Shown here one piece after another: positions 24,501-33,104 of a stretch of 64,000 nucleotides of DNA (position 1 is the first letter of the stretch; each line of letters starts with the position of its first letter). The translations under genes were made by a program, and so were the position numbers. Below the pieces are notes generated by a model. That model saw only the letters and a program-made list of their open reading frames with translations, was not told where the DNA came from and made no database searches. Where the stretch lies: NCBI GenBank assembly GCA_027922465.2, contig BQMF02000198.1:310001-374000 (forward strand), given 5' to 3'. The DNA comes from Turritopsis dohrnii. Its lineage: Eukaryota > Cnidaria > Hydrozoa > Anthoathecata > Oceaniidae.

Positions 24501-27500
24501 GTTAAAAAATCTCTGCGAAGGAGTGCATTTCTATAGAAATATACACAAAATTTCAATGCAAATGCTCTCCGTCGCAGCGACTTTTTGACGATTTTGCCCA
24601 CTGGGTTTATTGGTAGTTGATAAGTGAAATCCCCTTCGTAAGTACACGATTTTTTAATAAGAAGGCTTACAATTCAGAGATACAGAAAGCTTTGAAGGTG
24701 CTCACATTTTTAGATAATGTTTGGTTCTGAAGTTGCTTAATGGTTGTTGCATTTTCTGTATACTATCAGAACGGAAATGACTTAATGACTATATTTTGTT
24801 ATGACTGAAAAAAAACCCCTCATTTGCCATGGGCAACTATTTTATATAGGGTTGAGGACTCAGGGTAGCTTTGAGTCGGTTATTAGCTACAAAGAAAATC
24901 ATTTCGTGGTTGACGACAGCAATGTCCAAACTCTCATTGTTGATTTCTGATCTGGTCATTACTTTTGTCTGTGTTGTTTGTTTAGCCGTTGGATTAATCG
25001 GCCCCGTCGAAAATGTCAAATCCAGAGCAGTTTTGTATAGCGAGGCAACAGCTGTGAATATCACTTGGAGCGCTCCTAGCGAACTCAAAAACAACTCGTT
25101 GGATTCGCTAACATACGTGGTACGATACTGCAAAGGAATCGCATCGTGCTCAACTCCGGCATTGCAGATGTCGAAAAATTTTCTCGAAATTTCAGGGTTG
25201 ATTGAGAGAAGCACATACACATACATCATAACTGTTTACAATGAAAATGGAGAACACGACCCTTCTTTGTTTTACAAAGGGACATTTTCAACGAGTGCAT
25301 TAGGTGAGACTGTTATCGAAGCTTGAAGTTGAGGGAACGTTCAATTTCTACGAGAATTTACAATGAAACGTTTTTTAAAATTTGCACTCTGGTATTACTT
25401 TCCCGGATAAAATTAGAAATCTTTCAGCATGAAATTAGACGCTACAAATTGCCCGCTCAATTTTAAAGAGTATTGTGGTGATGACTCTCAAACGTAAAAG
25501 AACGACAATAGTTTTGTTTCATTATATTGATCTGTTCGATGTTACTTCTTATAGATACCTGTCGTTCGACGTGGCATCGTTGTGTCGTCGGACATAAGTG
25601 CATCCAACCAGATAGGGTTTGTAACGGCAGGTCGGACTGTGGTGACGCAAGTGACGAAAAAGTCGGTGCCGGTTGTGGTAAGATGACGTAGTGTTTTAAA
25701 ATTGTGTTTTGTGTGAACTATGGCGGTCATTATTATGTGACAGCCATTTTGGTCGGAGAACATTTTGTTGTCCAATTGTGTTTGAAAAATCTATCTGTGC
25801 ATGAAAGTGAAAGCATTTATAGTTGGGCAGGTTATTTCATTCGTGTTAATAACAACTTAAGACCTAGGTCCTTATAAGCTTCTCCGTCCTGTTAATCTAG
25901 TGCCCAAGATCGTTTTTGTCTAAAAAAACGCAAAAATTCTTTAGAATGAATAAAACAATGCGCCTCACATCAATTGTCGATCCCTCTTCTCTTTTTATCA
26001 AATTTTTCTAAGAATAGCGACTTAAAAAGGCGTATTCATTTCTGATTTAGCGCCCCCGCCCGACGTGAAGAATTTTATTGTACGCAATACAACAAACCAC
26101 ACCATTACGTTGCAATTTAAAGCCATCATAGCTCCATCACATCGCATTACCGGTTACGAAGTGCAGAATTATGTTACCAACGAGAAGAAACGTATCAGTC
26201 AAGGCTTAGTGGCGTTTCGACCGCCTATACAGGTTACATTCAGCAACTTGAAGTTTGCCACGCACTACCAGTTCAGAGTTGTGGCGATCAATCCAAGTGG
26301 CGTCTCTCTTCAACCCGCCATGCTCGACACTCATACTGTTGGAGGTAAGAAACACATTCCACTCGTACGTACACAACCTCATACGACATGTTTGTTAGGG
26401 AAAATTTATGGGAACGTGTGACCAATGTCATTGTGAGGTTTTTGAGTTGATTTTTGTCGTGGTTCAGTAAAATGTTCTTTGATGATGAACAGCGTTTGGG
26501 AAAGCATTTGGACAATGCTCCGTTGCAAGACTTTTTTTTATGCAATCCTTTCCCTTGTTTTGATTTGCGATAGTGATGATTTTGTGTGTTCATTTTCCAT
26601 AACAGATGTTTATTTTTCGAAGTCCTTTTGTCATGATAAAAGTACGCAATACTTAAGATCATATGGAAAAGACATGTTATTTATAAATAGCGAAGTTTTT
26701 TTTGTTCTGTTTTGTGTAAATTTTTCTCATCGTCTCATGTTTTGATCTCAAAATATATCTCGTTTGCTTTTCTTTTTTCTTTATAGCGGCAACAGGTCCA
26801 GTTCAAAACTTGAAAATTGTGCCAAAACCGCAGAATGAAATCAGAAGTGTGATTTTAACCTGGGATCCTCCCAAAAAGCTCTTCGATAACGATGTGGACG
26901 AATTGAAGTACTACGTTAGATTTTGCAGACTTAACTTGCAAAGTACCTGTAAGTTTACCCAACGCATGATGGCAAGAATGGTGGAGATTGGCGATTTAAA
27001 TCGAGGTGATCTATACCAGTTCGGCGTCTATACGGTGAACAAGTATAATGTCAGTAGTGAGATCTTGGAGAAGGCTTACATGACGAAATCTGAACGTAAG
27101 TGATTAAAATGTTAAAATCTCGTGATATCATTGGATTGTTTGATCAGTAAACGGTACCGGCTGGTAGCGTTGTGGTACAGTGCTCGCTTCCTGTCTGGGA
27201 GGTCGTGGGTTCAATCCCCGATCGATTCATGCCAGCGAGTATAACACTCCTATATATAATCACTCCACTCTGCTTAGCACTCAGCAGGAGAGTAGGGATG
27301 ATGTCTGGGGCGGTTGTCTAGTTCCTGTCATTACAACTTCCGTTGCCCAAATGGGTGCTTTAAGTGCTCTATGACCCTATTTGATGACAGTACCTTAAGG
27401 AACTGAAGATGCTATCCTGGGTAAACATTCAAAAATAAATAAATAAATAAATAAATTCAATGAGCTTAGAAGGTAAAACAAGATAGTATGAATGGCAGTT

Positions 27501-30500
27501 TTTCTTTTGCGTCTTGACGGTAATGTGATGGGAAGGAGCCAACAAGAAATGTTCAATGAAATCGTAAAAGAGTTTGAGAACGAAACTGCTATTTACATTT
27601 TTTGCTCGGGCTATTAAAGGTAGAAAATAAAGCATTGCATAATGGTTCTTTAAGAGATGAACCATAACCTTTACTCCTTGAAGTCCCAGAAGGGGTGTTT
27701 CGCCCACCCACCTTACCTGCAGGTGATATTTTGAATTAGAAAATTCTGTTGGACGGACTTCGATACTTTGAGAAGCTTTTAAAACTGACTAGTGTATATT
27801 AAGTTAAAATTGTTTAAATTATGTGAAACATAACCAGTTAAACTTTAAATGAAGCCTTTAATATTTACATTCGCCTAACTGCTACCGTAACAGTTCAAAT
27901 TTTAGTGAGTCTGTTGGATGGAAGAGATAGAATTTATACAATAAAGTTTTTTAATAACCAGTCAAGTTCCACCTCGAATAACAAACAAATGCGAAAAATT
28001 AGTTTATAATGCATAACTTGGATCCCTTTAGAACATTATCTTGTCAAAATTATATCCATATTGAAAATTTATTGGAACAAAAATCAAAGACTAAGATTGG
28101 TATAATGTCTGTTGGACGGAATCTGTTGGACGGAGCGATTGCAACAAATTTTTCAAGTAAACATATTTAATATTACAATAGCTAAAACTTGATTTATTTA
28201 CTATCAGTTAATTTTGATGGTATTTGAGATCTTGATGAAAATAAAATAAAAACAATTTTTAATGTATAAAGCTTCTAACAATCTATACAAACTTAACTCA
28301 ATTTTATGATGAAATTTATTGACATTTGGTAGTTTTCATCCAACAGACCGTCATTAAAGTTCCTAAAAGAACATGATAGCCAAAAACTATAAAAACTTTA
28401 GAAGGAGTGTTGCATTTAATCATTCCTTTCAATTTGGAATGTATAGGTTATAAACTGAGTGAATTTCATTTTTCAATGTTTGCAACACAATTCAAAATAT
28501 CACCAGCATTGGTATACGAATTGCTATAAATTTGCTATAAGCGTTCATCTTTGTTTGACTTTTCTTTTCAGTGACATGTCTTTCAAATCAATTTCAATGT
28601 TCGACGAAACGTCAATGTGTTCATAACAAATTTTTATGCGACGGCATTATGCAATGTGCCGGAGGAAGTGACGAAACGGCTGACGGTAATTGCAGTAAGT
28701 ATTAGAATTTCTATTATGTTTTTAATCTATACACGATTGATAGAAATGTTAAATTATTTTTTTGTTCTTTTGTTAGCTAAACCAGTGTTAAAACCGACAT
28801 CTGTCACCGTCAAAAAAGCGACAACGACGTCAATTACCATTCAATTCAAGCAAGTTCTTCCGCAAGACAGAGCGAAACGTTACGACATTCGGTTAACCGA
28901 TACGAAAACAAACGAAGTCAAAACGAACAGCGTTCCTGCCACGTTAGCTATTGGTGCGCCAAAGGAAACAGAATTCTCCAACTTGATTCCCGGTTCCTCG
29001 TTCGTTGCTCAAGTGAGAGCTGTTAATTTGGTCGGCTATGGTCCATGGTCGTCTGAAGTCGAAGTCGAAACAGTCTTAGGTTAGTTACTTGAAAGTCCCT
29101 GTTGTTTTCGGATGCAATAACCCAGTCAAAAAGTCACTTTGAAGAAGAGCATTTTCATTGAAATTGTGTGTAAATTTCTATTGAAATGCACTCCTCCACA
29201 GTGATTTTTTAGCAAATGTGCCGGCTGGGAAACCTTTCTCGATTTTCTGTCATCGTATAATCTAATGATAGAAACTATATTAATAAATTATAAAGTAATG
29301 AAATTTGTGAAACAACGAATCGCATGAAAGTGAGGTTAGGTATGAAACTCGGCCACCATTCAGCGTTTATGCTAGAGTTCGGGAAATGTCTAATATAACT
29401 TCGCAAAAGACTCTATTATAACCAATCCATTCTCATATAACAAACGTTAACGCCCTTCCATGTTTGGGTGTCTCTTTCATAACGCCCTTCCATGTTTGAG
29501 TGTCTCTTTCATGTTTCTCAAAATTAAAAAAAAAAAAAAAAATTAGATATTCGTTTCTTTTCCTTTCTCTATTTTTTACGCCTTTTTTAGTCAAAGTCAC
29601 TAATACTTTACGCCTTTTTTAGTCAAAGTCACTAATACTTTGCGCCTTTTTTAGTCAAAGTCACTAATACTTTACGCCTTTTTTAGTCAAAGTCACTAAT
29701 ACTTTGCGCCTTTTTTAGTCAAAGTCACTAATGCTTTACGCCTTTTTTAGTCAAAGTCACTAATACTTTGCGGTGATGTTTATTTTACAGAACAACCCAA
29801 GACGAAACCCGAGAAGATAACAGTGGTTAATAAAACTGTCAGCGAGTTCATCTTAACATTTGAACAACAAGTCAGTGATGGAGCTGCCCAGTACCAAGTT
29901 GAGATTCAATCAGGTGATACAACCTGGTACCAGACCTTCAACAAAACGGACCCAGCCTCCAAGGAAATGGTAACCATAAAAGGTCTCCAACCTGGTAAAA
30001 CATACAGTATGCGTGTCCGTGCTATGAATGAACTTGGAATGGGTCCATGGTCACAACCGTTCACAGCAAAGACTGGTAGGTGGACAAAAAAAAAACAACA
30101 CGATTTTCTGTTACTTCTGCGTTCGTTTTTTGATATAAGAAACACATTTATTTGTCACTGTCTTGAACTAAAAGACCCAACCCACTGCGAAGAAGAGCAT
30201 TTTTATAGAAATAGTGTGCATATTTCTCTTCAAATGTACTCCTTCGCATTGATTTCCCAGCAACTTTGCACACAGTTAAAGTTCTGAAATTCCAGAAATT
30301 TATTTATTTATTTATTGTAGTTTTTCTTTTAATTAACGTTTCAGTACCTGGTACCGACACAAGTGACGACGACGGTGGTTTGAATACCGGCGAAATTGTC
30401 GGCATCGTCATTGCTGCTGTTTTAGTTCTTATCATCATAACTTTAATAGTAGTGTATGTGAGGAAATCAAAGTCCCACGGTGCCGTGCGTTTTGGCAAAG

Positions 30501-30571
30501 ATTTTTACGGGATCGAAAACGGGGTGTCGAACGGATTTGACAATTCTGCTTACGAGATGGACAAAAAATAA
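12485..30571 (+). CDS. Single-pass membrane protein with seven FN3-LDLa-FN3 units (main isoform)
   Basis: Predicted exons: 12485-12548, 12981-13286, 13764-13883, 14693-14995, 15116-15421, 15589-15708, 16415-16717, 16827-17132, 18167-18286, 20990-21292, 21417-21722, 22015-22134, 22308-22601, 23445-23747, 23858-23977, 24173-24475, 24986-25303, 25555-25677, 26051-26344, 26787-27095, 28572-28694, 28777-29079, 29791-30075, 30345-30571. Together they give 1893 codons including the stop. The order is signal peptide, 7 x (FN3b, LDLa, FN3a), FN3, acidic linker, transmembrane helix, short tail. All internal exons are phase 1-1 and each encodes one domain. FN3b has two extra cysteines (EYCRLNLPDTC); the LDLa modules keep the calcium-binding core DCxDGSDE. 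Such modules mediate ligand binding or adhesion at the cell surface; the ligand is unknown. I do not recognise a named orthologue. Exon borders come from splice-site reading and could differ by a few bases. Confidence 0.88.
12981..14995 (+). CDS. Unit 1 of the FN3/LDLa gene (three exons)
   Basis: FN3b 12981-13286 (GQLGPVLNVTVSPILYEES), LDLa 13764-13883 (six cysteines, CNGIPDCVDGSDE) and FN3a 14693-14995 (ITWNKITNLNDFLKSYQI). The FN3a exon differs from its counterparts in units 2 and 3 by only about ten bases in 300. The intron from 13884 to 14692 holds no other feature I can name. Confidence 0.88.
15116..16717 (+). CDS. Unit 2 of the FN3/LDLa gene (three exons)
   Basis: FN3b 15116-15421, LDLa 15589-15708 and FN3a 16415-16717. 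The exons are nearly identical to those of unit 3. The intron before FN3a carries one copy of a hairpin-type repeat family (15880-16135). Confidence 0.9.
15880..16135. repeat. Dispersed repeat with TTTATTAGAGG motifs, copy 1
   Basis: About 255 bases that align with 42754-42963: both share AATTANTTACACATCA, AACAAATAAAACTATTAA, TTGTTTAGCCTGT and several GCGTTTATTAGAG-like blocks, and both end in AAATGCAG. This copy is more decayed and has lost the strong hairpin seen in the other. Confidence 0.8.
16827..21292 (+). CDS. Unit 3 of the FN3/LDLa gene (three exons)
   Basis: FN3b 16827-17132, LDLa 18167-18286 and FN3a 20990-21292. The intron from 18287 to 20989 (2.7 kb) is the longest in this gene. 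It includes a GC-rich patch near 18550-18590 with a GCGGGCCC/GGGCCCGC inverted repeat, but no gene I can support. Confidence 0.88.
21417..22601 (+). CDS. Unit 4 of the FN3/LDLa gene (three exons)
   Basis: FN3b 21417-21722 is close to units 2 and 3, and the first 50 bases of its 3' intron also match those after the unit 3 FN3b. LDLa 22015-22134 and FN3a 22308-22601 are clearly diverged (PPGKEDIPDAMETAPGSVTI). The block therefore joins a recently copied exon to older ones. Confidence 0.87.
23445..24475 (+). CDS. Unit 5 of the FN3/LDLa gene (three exons)
   Basis: FN3b 23445-23747 (VTNVTVHPILYKERTAVRI), LDLa 23858-23977 (CNGRSDCADGSDE) and FN3a 24173-24475 (KILLAKATSKMSVQITFSV). The same domain order and phase 1-1 borders as the other units. 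The preceding intron (22602-23444) has no supported feature. Confidence 0.85.
24485..24605. mobile_element. Foldback MITE family, copy 2 (near complete)
   Basis: 121 bases from CCCAGCCGGCACAATTGTTA to GACGATTTTGCCCACTGGG. The ends are imperfect inverted repeats and the whole can fold into one long hairpin. It starts only 9 bases after the donor of the unit 5 FN3a exon. Confidence 0.88.
24986..26344 (+). CDS. Unit 6 of the FN3/LDLa gene (three exons)
   Basis: FN3b 24986-25303 (AVGLIGPVENVKSRAVLYS), LDLa 25555-25677 (CNGRSDCGDASDEKVGAGC) and FN3a 26051-26344 (PPPDVKNFIVRNTTNHTI). In this LDLa the usual DGSDE is DASDE, with the acidic calcium ligands kept. Confidence 0.85.
26787..29079 (+). CDS. 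Unit 7 of the FN3/LDLa gene (three exons)
   Basis: FN3b 26787-27095 (FCRLNLQSTC keeps the cysteine pair), LDLa 28572-28694 (CDGIMQCAGGSDETADGNC; the usual aspartate in DCxD is replaced, so calcium binding may be weak) and FN3a 28777-29079. The intron from 27096 to 28571 holds a SINE and a probable inverted-repeat element. Confidence 0.85.
27152..27460 (+). mobile_element. tRNA-derived SINE
   Basis: An A-box-like GGTAGCGTTGTGG at about 27163-27175 is followed 32 bases later by a strong B-box GGGTTCAATCCCC at 27207-27219, the spacing of an RNA polymerase III promoter in a tRNA head. A unique body follows, and the element ends in an (AAAT)n tail at about 27430-27457. It lies in an intron of the FN3/LDLa gene in the sense orientation. 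No tRNA fold is complete, so this is a SINE rather than a tRNA gene. Confidence 0.8.
27720..28506. mobile_element. Probable non-autonomous element with 17-bp inverted ends and repeated CTGTTGGACGGA motif
   Basis: The left end CAGGTGATATTTTGAATT is the inverse of the right end AATTCAAAATATCACCAG (one mismatch). Inside, CTGTTGG(A/T)(C/T)GGA motifs occur near 27746, 27908, 28108 and 28123, with an inverse form near 28338. I see no transposase frame and no clear target-site duplication. Confidence 0.55.
29121..29229. mobile_element. Foldback MITE family, copy 3
   Basis: Begins CCCAGTCAAAAAGTCACTTT and ends TTAGCAAATGTGCCGGCTGGG, so it is inverted relative to copy 2. It lies 41 bases after the unit 7 FN3a donor. 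Confidence 0.8.
29449..29512. repeat. Two tandem 32-bp units
   Basis: AACGCCCTTCCATGTTTG followed by AGTGTCTCTTTCAT or GGTGTCTCTTTCAT, twice in a row. It lies in the intron before the FN3 exon at 29791 and has the same 32-base period as the next repeat, although the sequence differs. Confidence 0.85.
29575..29772. repeat. Six-copy 32-bp tandem repeat next to a splice acceptor
   Basis: The unit contains CGCCTTTTTTAGTCAAAGTC followed by ACTAATACTTTA. It recurs at 29579, 29611, 29643, 29675, 29707 and 29739 with single-base changes (TTTACG/TTTGCG). The array stops about 18 bases before the acceptor of the FN3 exon at 29791. Each unit carries a CCTTTTTTAG that looks like a 3' splice site. Confidence 0.95.
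29791..30075 (+). CDS. Membrane-proximal FN3 exon of the main isoform
   Basis: An FN3 domain of about 95 residues with conserved late core LQPGKTYSMRVRAMN and PWSQPF, phase 1-1. It follows the last LDLa-FN3a pair, has no LDLa partner, and leads into the transmembrane exon at 30345. Confidence 0.87.
30175..30274. mobile_element. Foldback MITE family, copy 4 (degraded)
   Basis: Contains ACTGCGAAGAAGAGCATTTT and TTCGCATTGATTTCCCAGCAA. The outer ends are eroded. It lies between the membrane-proximal FN3 exon and the transmembrane exon. Confidence 0.65.
30345..30571 (+). CDS. Terminal exon A: transmembrane helix and FDNSAY tail
   Basis: After the acceptor TTTCAG, the exon encodes VPGTDTSDDDGG, then GEIVGIVIAAVLVLIIITL with VVYV as a membrane helix, then a basic stop-transfer RKSK. 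A tail of about 35 residues ends in GFDNSAYEMDKK. The FDNSAY stretch fits the FxNxxY class of clathrin-adaptor/PTB-binding motif (FDNPVY in the LDL receptor). An AATAAA follows about 50 bases after the stop. Confidence 0.87.
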
Positions 30572-30620
30572 AATCTAAATGAGTCATGTAAATATGAATG
30601 AATGTATGCTTGAATGTTAA

Positions 30621-30626
30621 AATAAA
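30621..30626 (+). terminator. AATAAA polyadenylation signal after terminal exon A
   Basis: A canonical signal 49 bases after the stop at 30571. It supports exon A as a real 3' end of the gene. Confidence 0.65.
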
Positions 30627-31090
30627 GTTACCTCAACCTCCCCTTTAGTTCTTTTGTCTCAGTCCTCCCCCGTATAATACTGAAGACGGTAGGAAAGTCA
30701 CGTAGTGACTCCACTTGAAAATGTATGTTGTTATTTTTTTGTAAAAACCGTTTCAGTTATTTATTAAATTATTTTGGTTGATAAAAATGTATTAGTATTT
30801 TCGGAATACATTTATGTTGTTTTCACTTTTCGTCTGTTAGTTGTTTTATGTTATTGGATGAAAGAAAGTTACGTCTGCTTTATATAGCTTAAAAGAACCA
30901 ATCCCTGATGCGTTAGATAAATGTTTTTAGTATGCGCGCTGTTTTGGTTCAAGAGTTTCACGAAATTTCGCGTGTTTACTTTGCGTTATCTGGAGGCTAC
31001 CTGAACACTATCTAAAAGATTATAAATGTGATCGTATGTGCACATGTAAAGCCAACGTATTACCAGAATTTTTATTTGATTTTCTTTTAG

Positions 31091-33104
31091 GCGTAAGCTC
31101 CAATCAAGTTACTGCAAAAAGCACTGACGACAGCATATCTCTGACGTTCCCGCCTAATATTCCCAAAAGTGTTGATTACGTCGTAGAGATTGAATACAAA
31201 AGCGAGTTTTCATCGCCTTGGAAAACCATATCTTTCAACAAGACAAGTAGTGGTGCACAGGAAACTGTCAAACTAACACAGCTCAGTAATGGCACCTACT
31301 GGATACGCATGCGAACCAGGACTTCGCAAGGAATTTCCGCATGGTCTGACCCAGTCATTCAAGAAATAAGTAAGCTTTGTTTGAATTTAACGTAGGCGAG
31401 CGACTTTAGTTTTGAATTTAACGTAGACCAGCGACTTTAGTCTTGGCTAAAACTAAAACACTTCACAAAAATTTTTGAGACACCTTTTTTTTTTGAAATG
31501 AAAAATCCGAAAGTCATATGTGAGACCACACCCTCCATAATTCAATATTGTATATGGCTTCACATACAAAGGCAGAAAGCCACGTAGAAGACTTTAAACA
31601 AGTACAACTTTGAATTTTAGGGGAGGGGGAGGCTGTCTCGTATTTTTCGTGAACGATTGTAGATTGAGAAAAGTTTAAAATAGGAATAGGAGTTCTTGTT
31701 TTTTGTATGGCGTGAAATCTTCGGATTGTCCGCCCTATCTTACGACAACAGTACGATGAACCTTCGGTATTTCAAACTCTCTTAAGGTGTGAGTAAGGGA
31801 AAAAAACGTGTTTTTGTTTTTTAATTAATTCCTTTGACAGGAATATGTTTATATCAAGTATGATACATTTTTGGAAAGCTTATTTACATCTCTAAAAGCC
31901 CATGTTAAAAATTTTAAGGTAAACTAAAAATGTAAGATTTTAGAACGAGTCAAAGAAAATGAACCTTGTTGTAAAAACGTAGCTCCATTTACAAAACGAG
32001 TTAAGTTTAACTTATGTTTTTTACACTTTTGTAATCACAAGAGATAGAGTAAAAAACGGTTTTTTCTTTTTTTACTCAAACAAATTATTTTCAGAGTTAT
32101 TTTCAATTTCTCAAAAGTATCGTTTTCTGTTTTCATTTTTTTTGCTTTCAAGACTATAACTCATATTCTGTTCAAATTAAAAAGATAAAAAAAAACCGTT
32201 TTTAGATCTACCCTTCAGCTTGTCAGTAAGCCAAGTCTCACTGTCAGAGCTTTTTTAGTTTTGTAAATGAAGCATCAAACGTTAGTGGCTCTGACACGAA
32301 AAGTGAACACTGAAAAAAACAGCTTTAAAGATTTTTCTTTATTGCGTGAACTAATTAATTATTTATGAAACGGAATTTTGAAACAAAAGGATCAATACGC
32401 AACATGATCAATATGTTTTATTTTTTCATGGTCTTTAATGTACACAAATTAGCCGCTAATACAACGGTTTTGGAAAATAAACGGACTTCCCATCCACTTC
32501 CTGAAAAAATAGTTTCACCATTGGAAAATTCAGAGTTCCTTTCATCCTGATGTGCAAAAAAACTTTTTTTCAAAAATGTCAATGATTTTTCCCTTACTCA
32601 CACCTTAAGGTGGAACGTCTCGATTTTACGCGGAGACAATCTGTCATTTTATTTTAGAGAATTGAAGAACGAGTTTAGTTAAACCTCAGTTTAAACAGTT
32701 GTGCCAATCATTTATTTTTCTTTAAAAAAACACGACAACATTGAGTCATACTGTGGCATCTTTGTTTTTCAATCCTAATAAAATAAGGTGCTCCTCCGTT
32801 GCTGTTTCTAATAAAATAACATTCTCCTTTGTGCTGTTTCCCCCTCGAGCACATGTTTTAAACATCTTCATGATGACATTTCATTACAGAACATGATGAC
32901 AATAAAAAAGATGACGACGACGACAGCGGCTTGAGTGACGGTGAAATTGTCGGTATTATTGTGGGTGTGGCACTGGTAATGATACTTATCATCGTGTGTG
33001 TCGTTTGTATCAGGTCACGTGACCAAGGATCAGCAAGTATGGTGGAGAAAGGAAGAGCGAACGGTTACCAAAATTCTGCTTACGAATTGGAAAAGAAATA
33101 TTGA
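31091..33104 (+). CDS. Second terminal cassette: FN3 exon plus transmembrane exon B (alternative 3' end)
   Basis: Two predicted exons: 31091-31369 (an FN3 domain ending GISAWSDPVIQEI) and 32890-33104. The second encodes an acidic linker (KKDDDDDSGLSDGEIVGI), a membrane helix and a tail ending GYQNSAYELEKKY. Both are phase 1 at the upstream side, so the main gene could splice into them in place of, or after, the FN3 exon at 29791. The design copies terminal exon A: the same GEIVGI entry to the helix and the same NSAYE tail motif. It has no signal peptide of its own, so an alternative 3' end is more likely than a separate gene. A leftover partial duplication is also possible. Confidence 0.75.
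31786..32604. mobile_element. 819-bp TTAA-flanked terminal-inverted-repeat element (piggyBac-like MITE)
   Basis: A perfect 19-base terminal inverted repeat, GGTGTGAGTAAGGGAAAAA, lies at both ends and is bordered on each side by TTAA (31782-31785 and 32605-32608). TTAA target duplication is typical of the piggyBac superfamily. The interior has no transposase frame, so it is non-autonomous. It sits in the intron between the two exons of the second terminal cassette. Confidence 0.9.

Noticed and set aside
26288..26662. 124-codon minus-strand frame overlapping an FN3a exon
   Set aside because: Part is the antisense of a well-supported exon and the rest is intron with no recognisable content.
29575..29772. 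CRISPR-like reading of the 32-bp repeat array
   Set aside because: The units are contiguous with no unique spacers, and the window is clearly eukaryotic; it is a plain tandem repeat.
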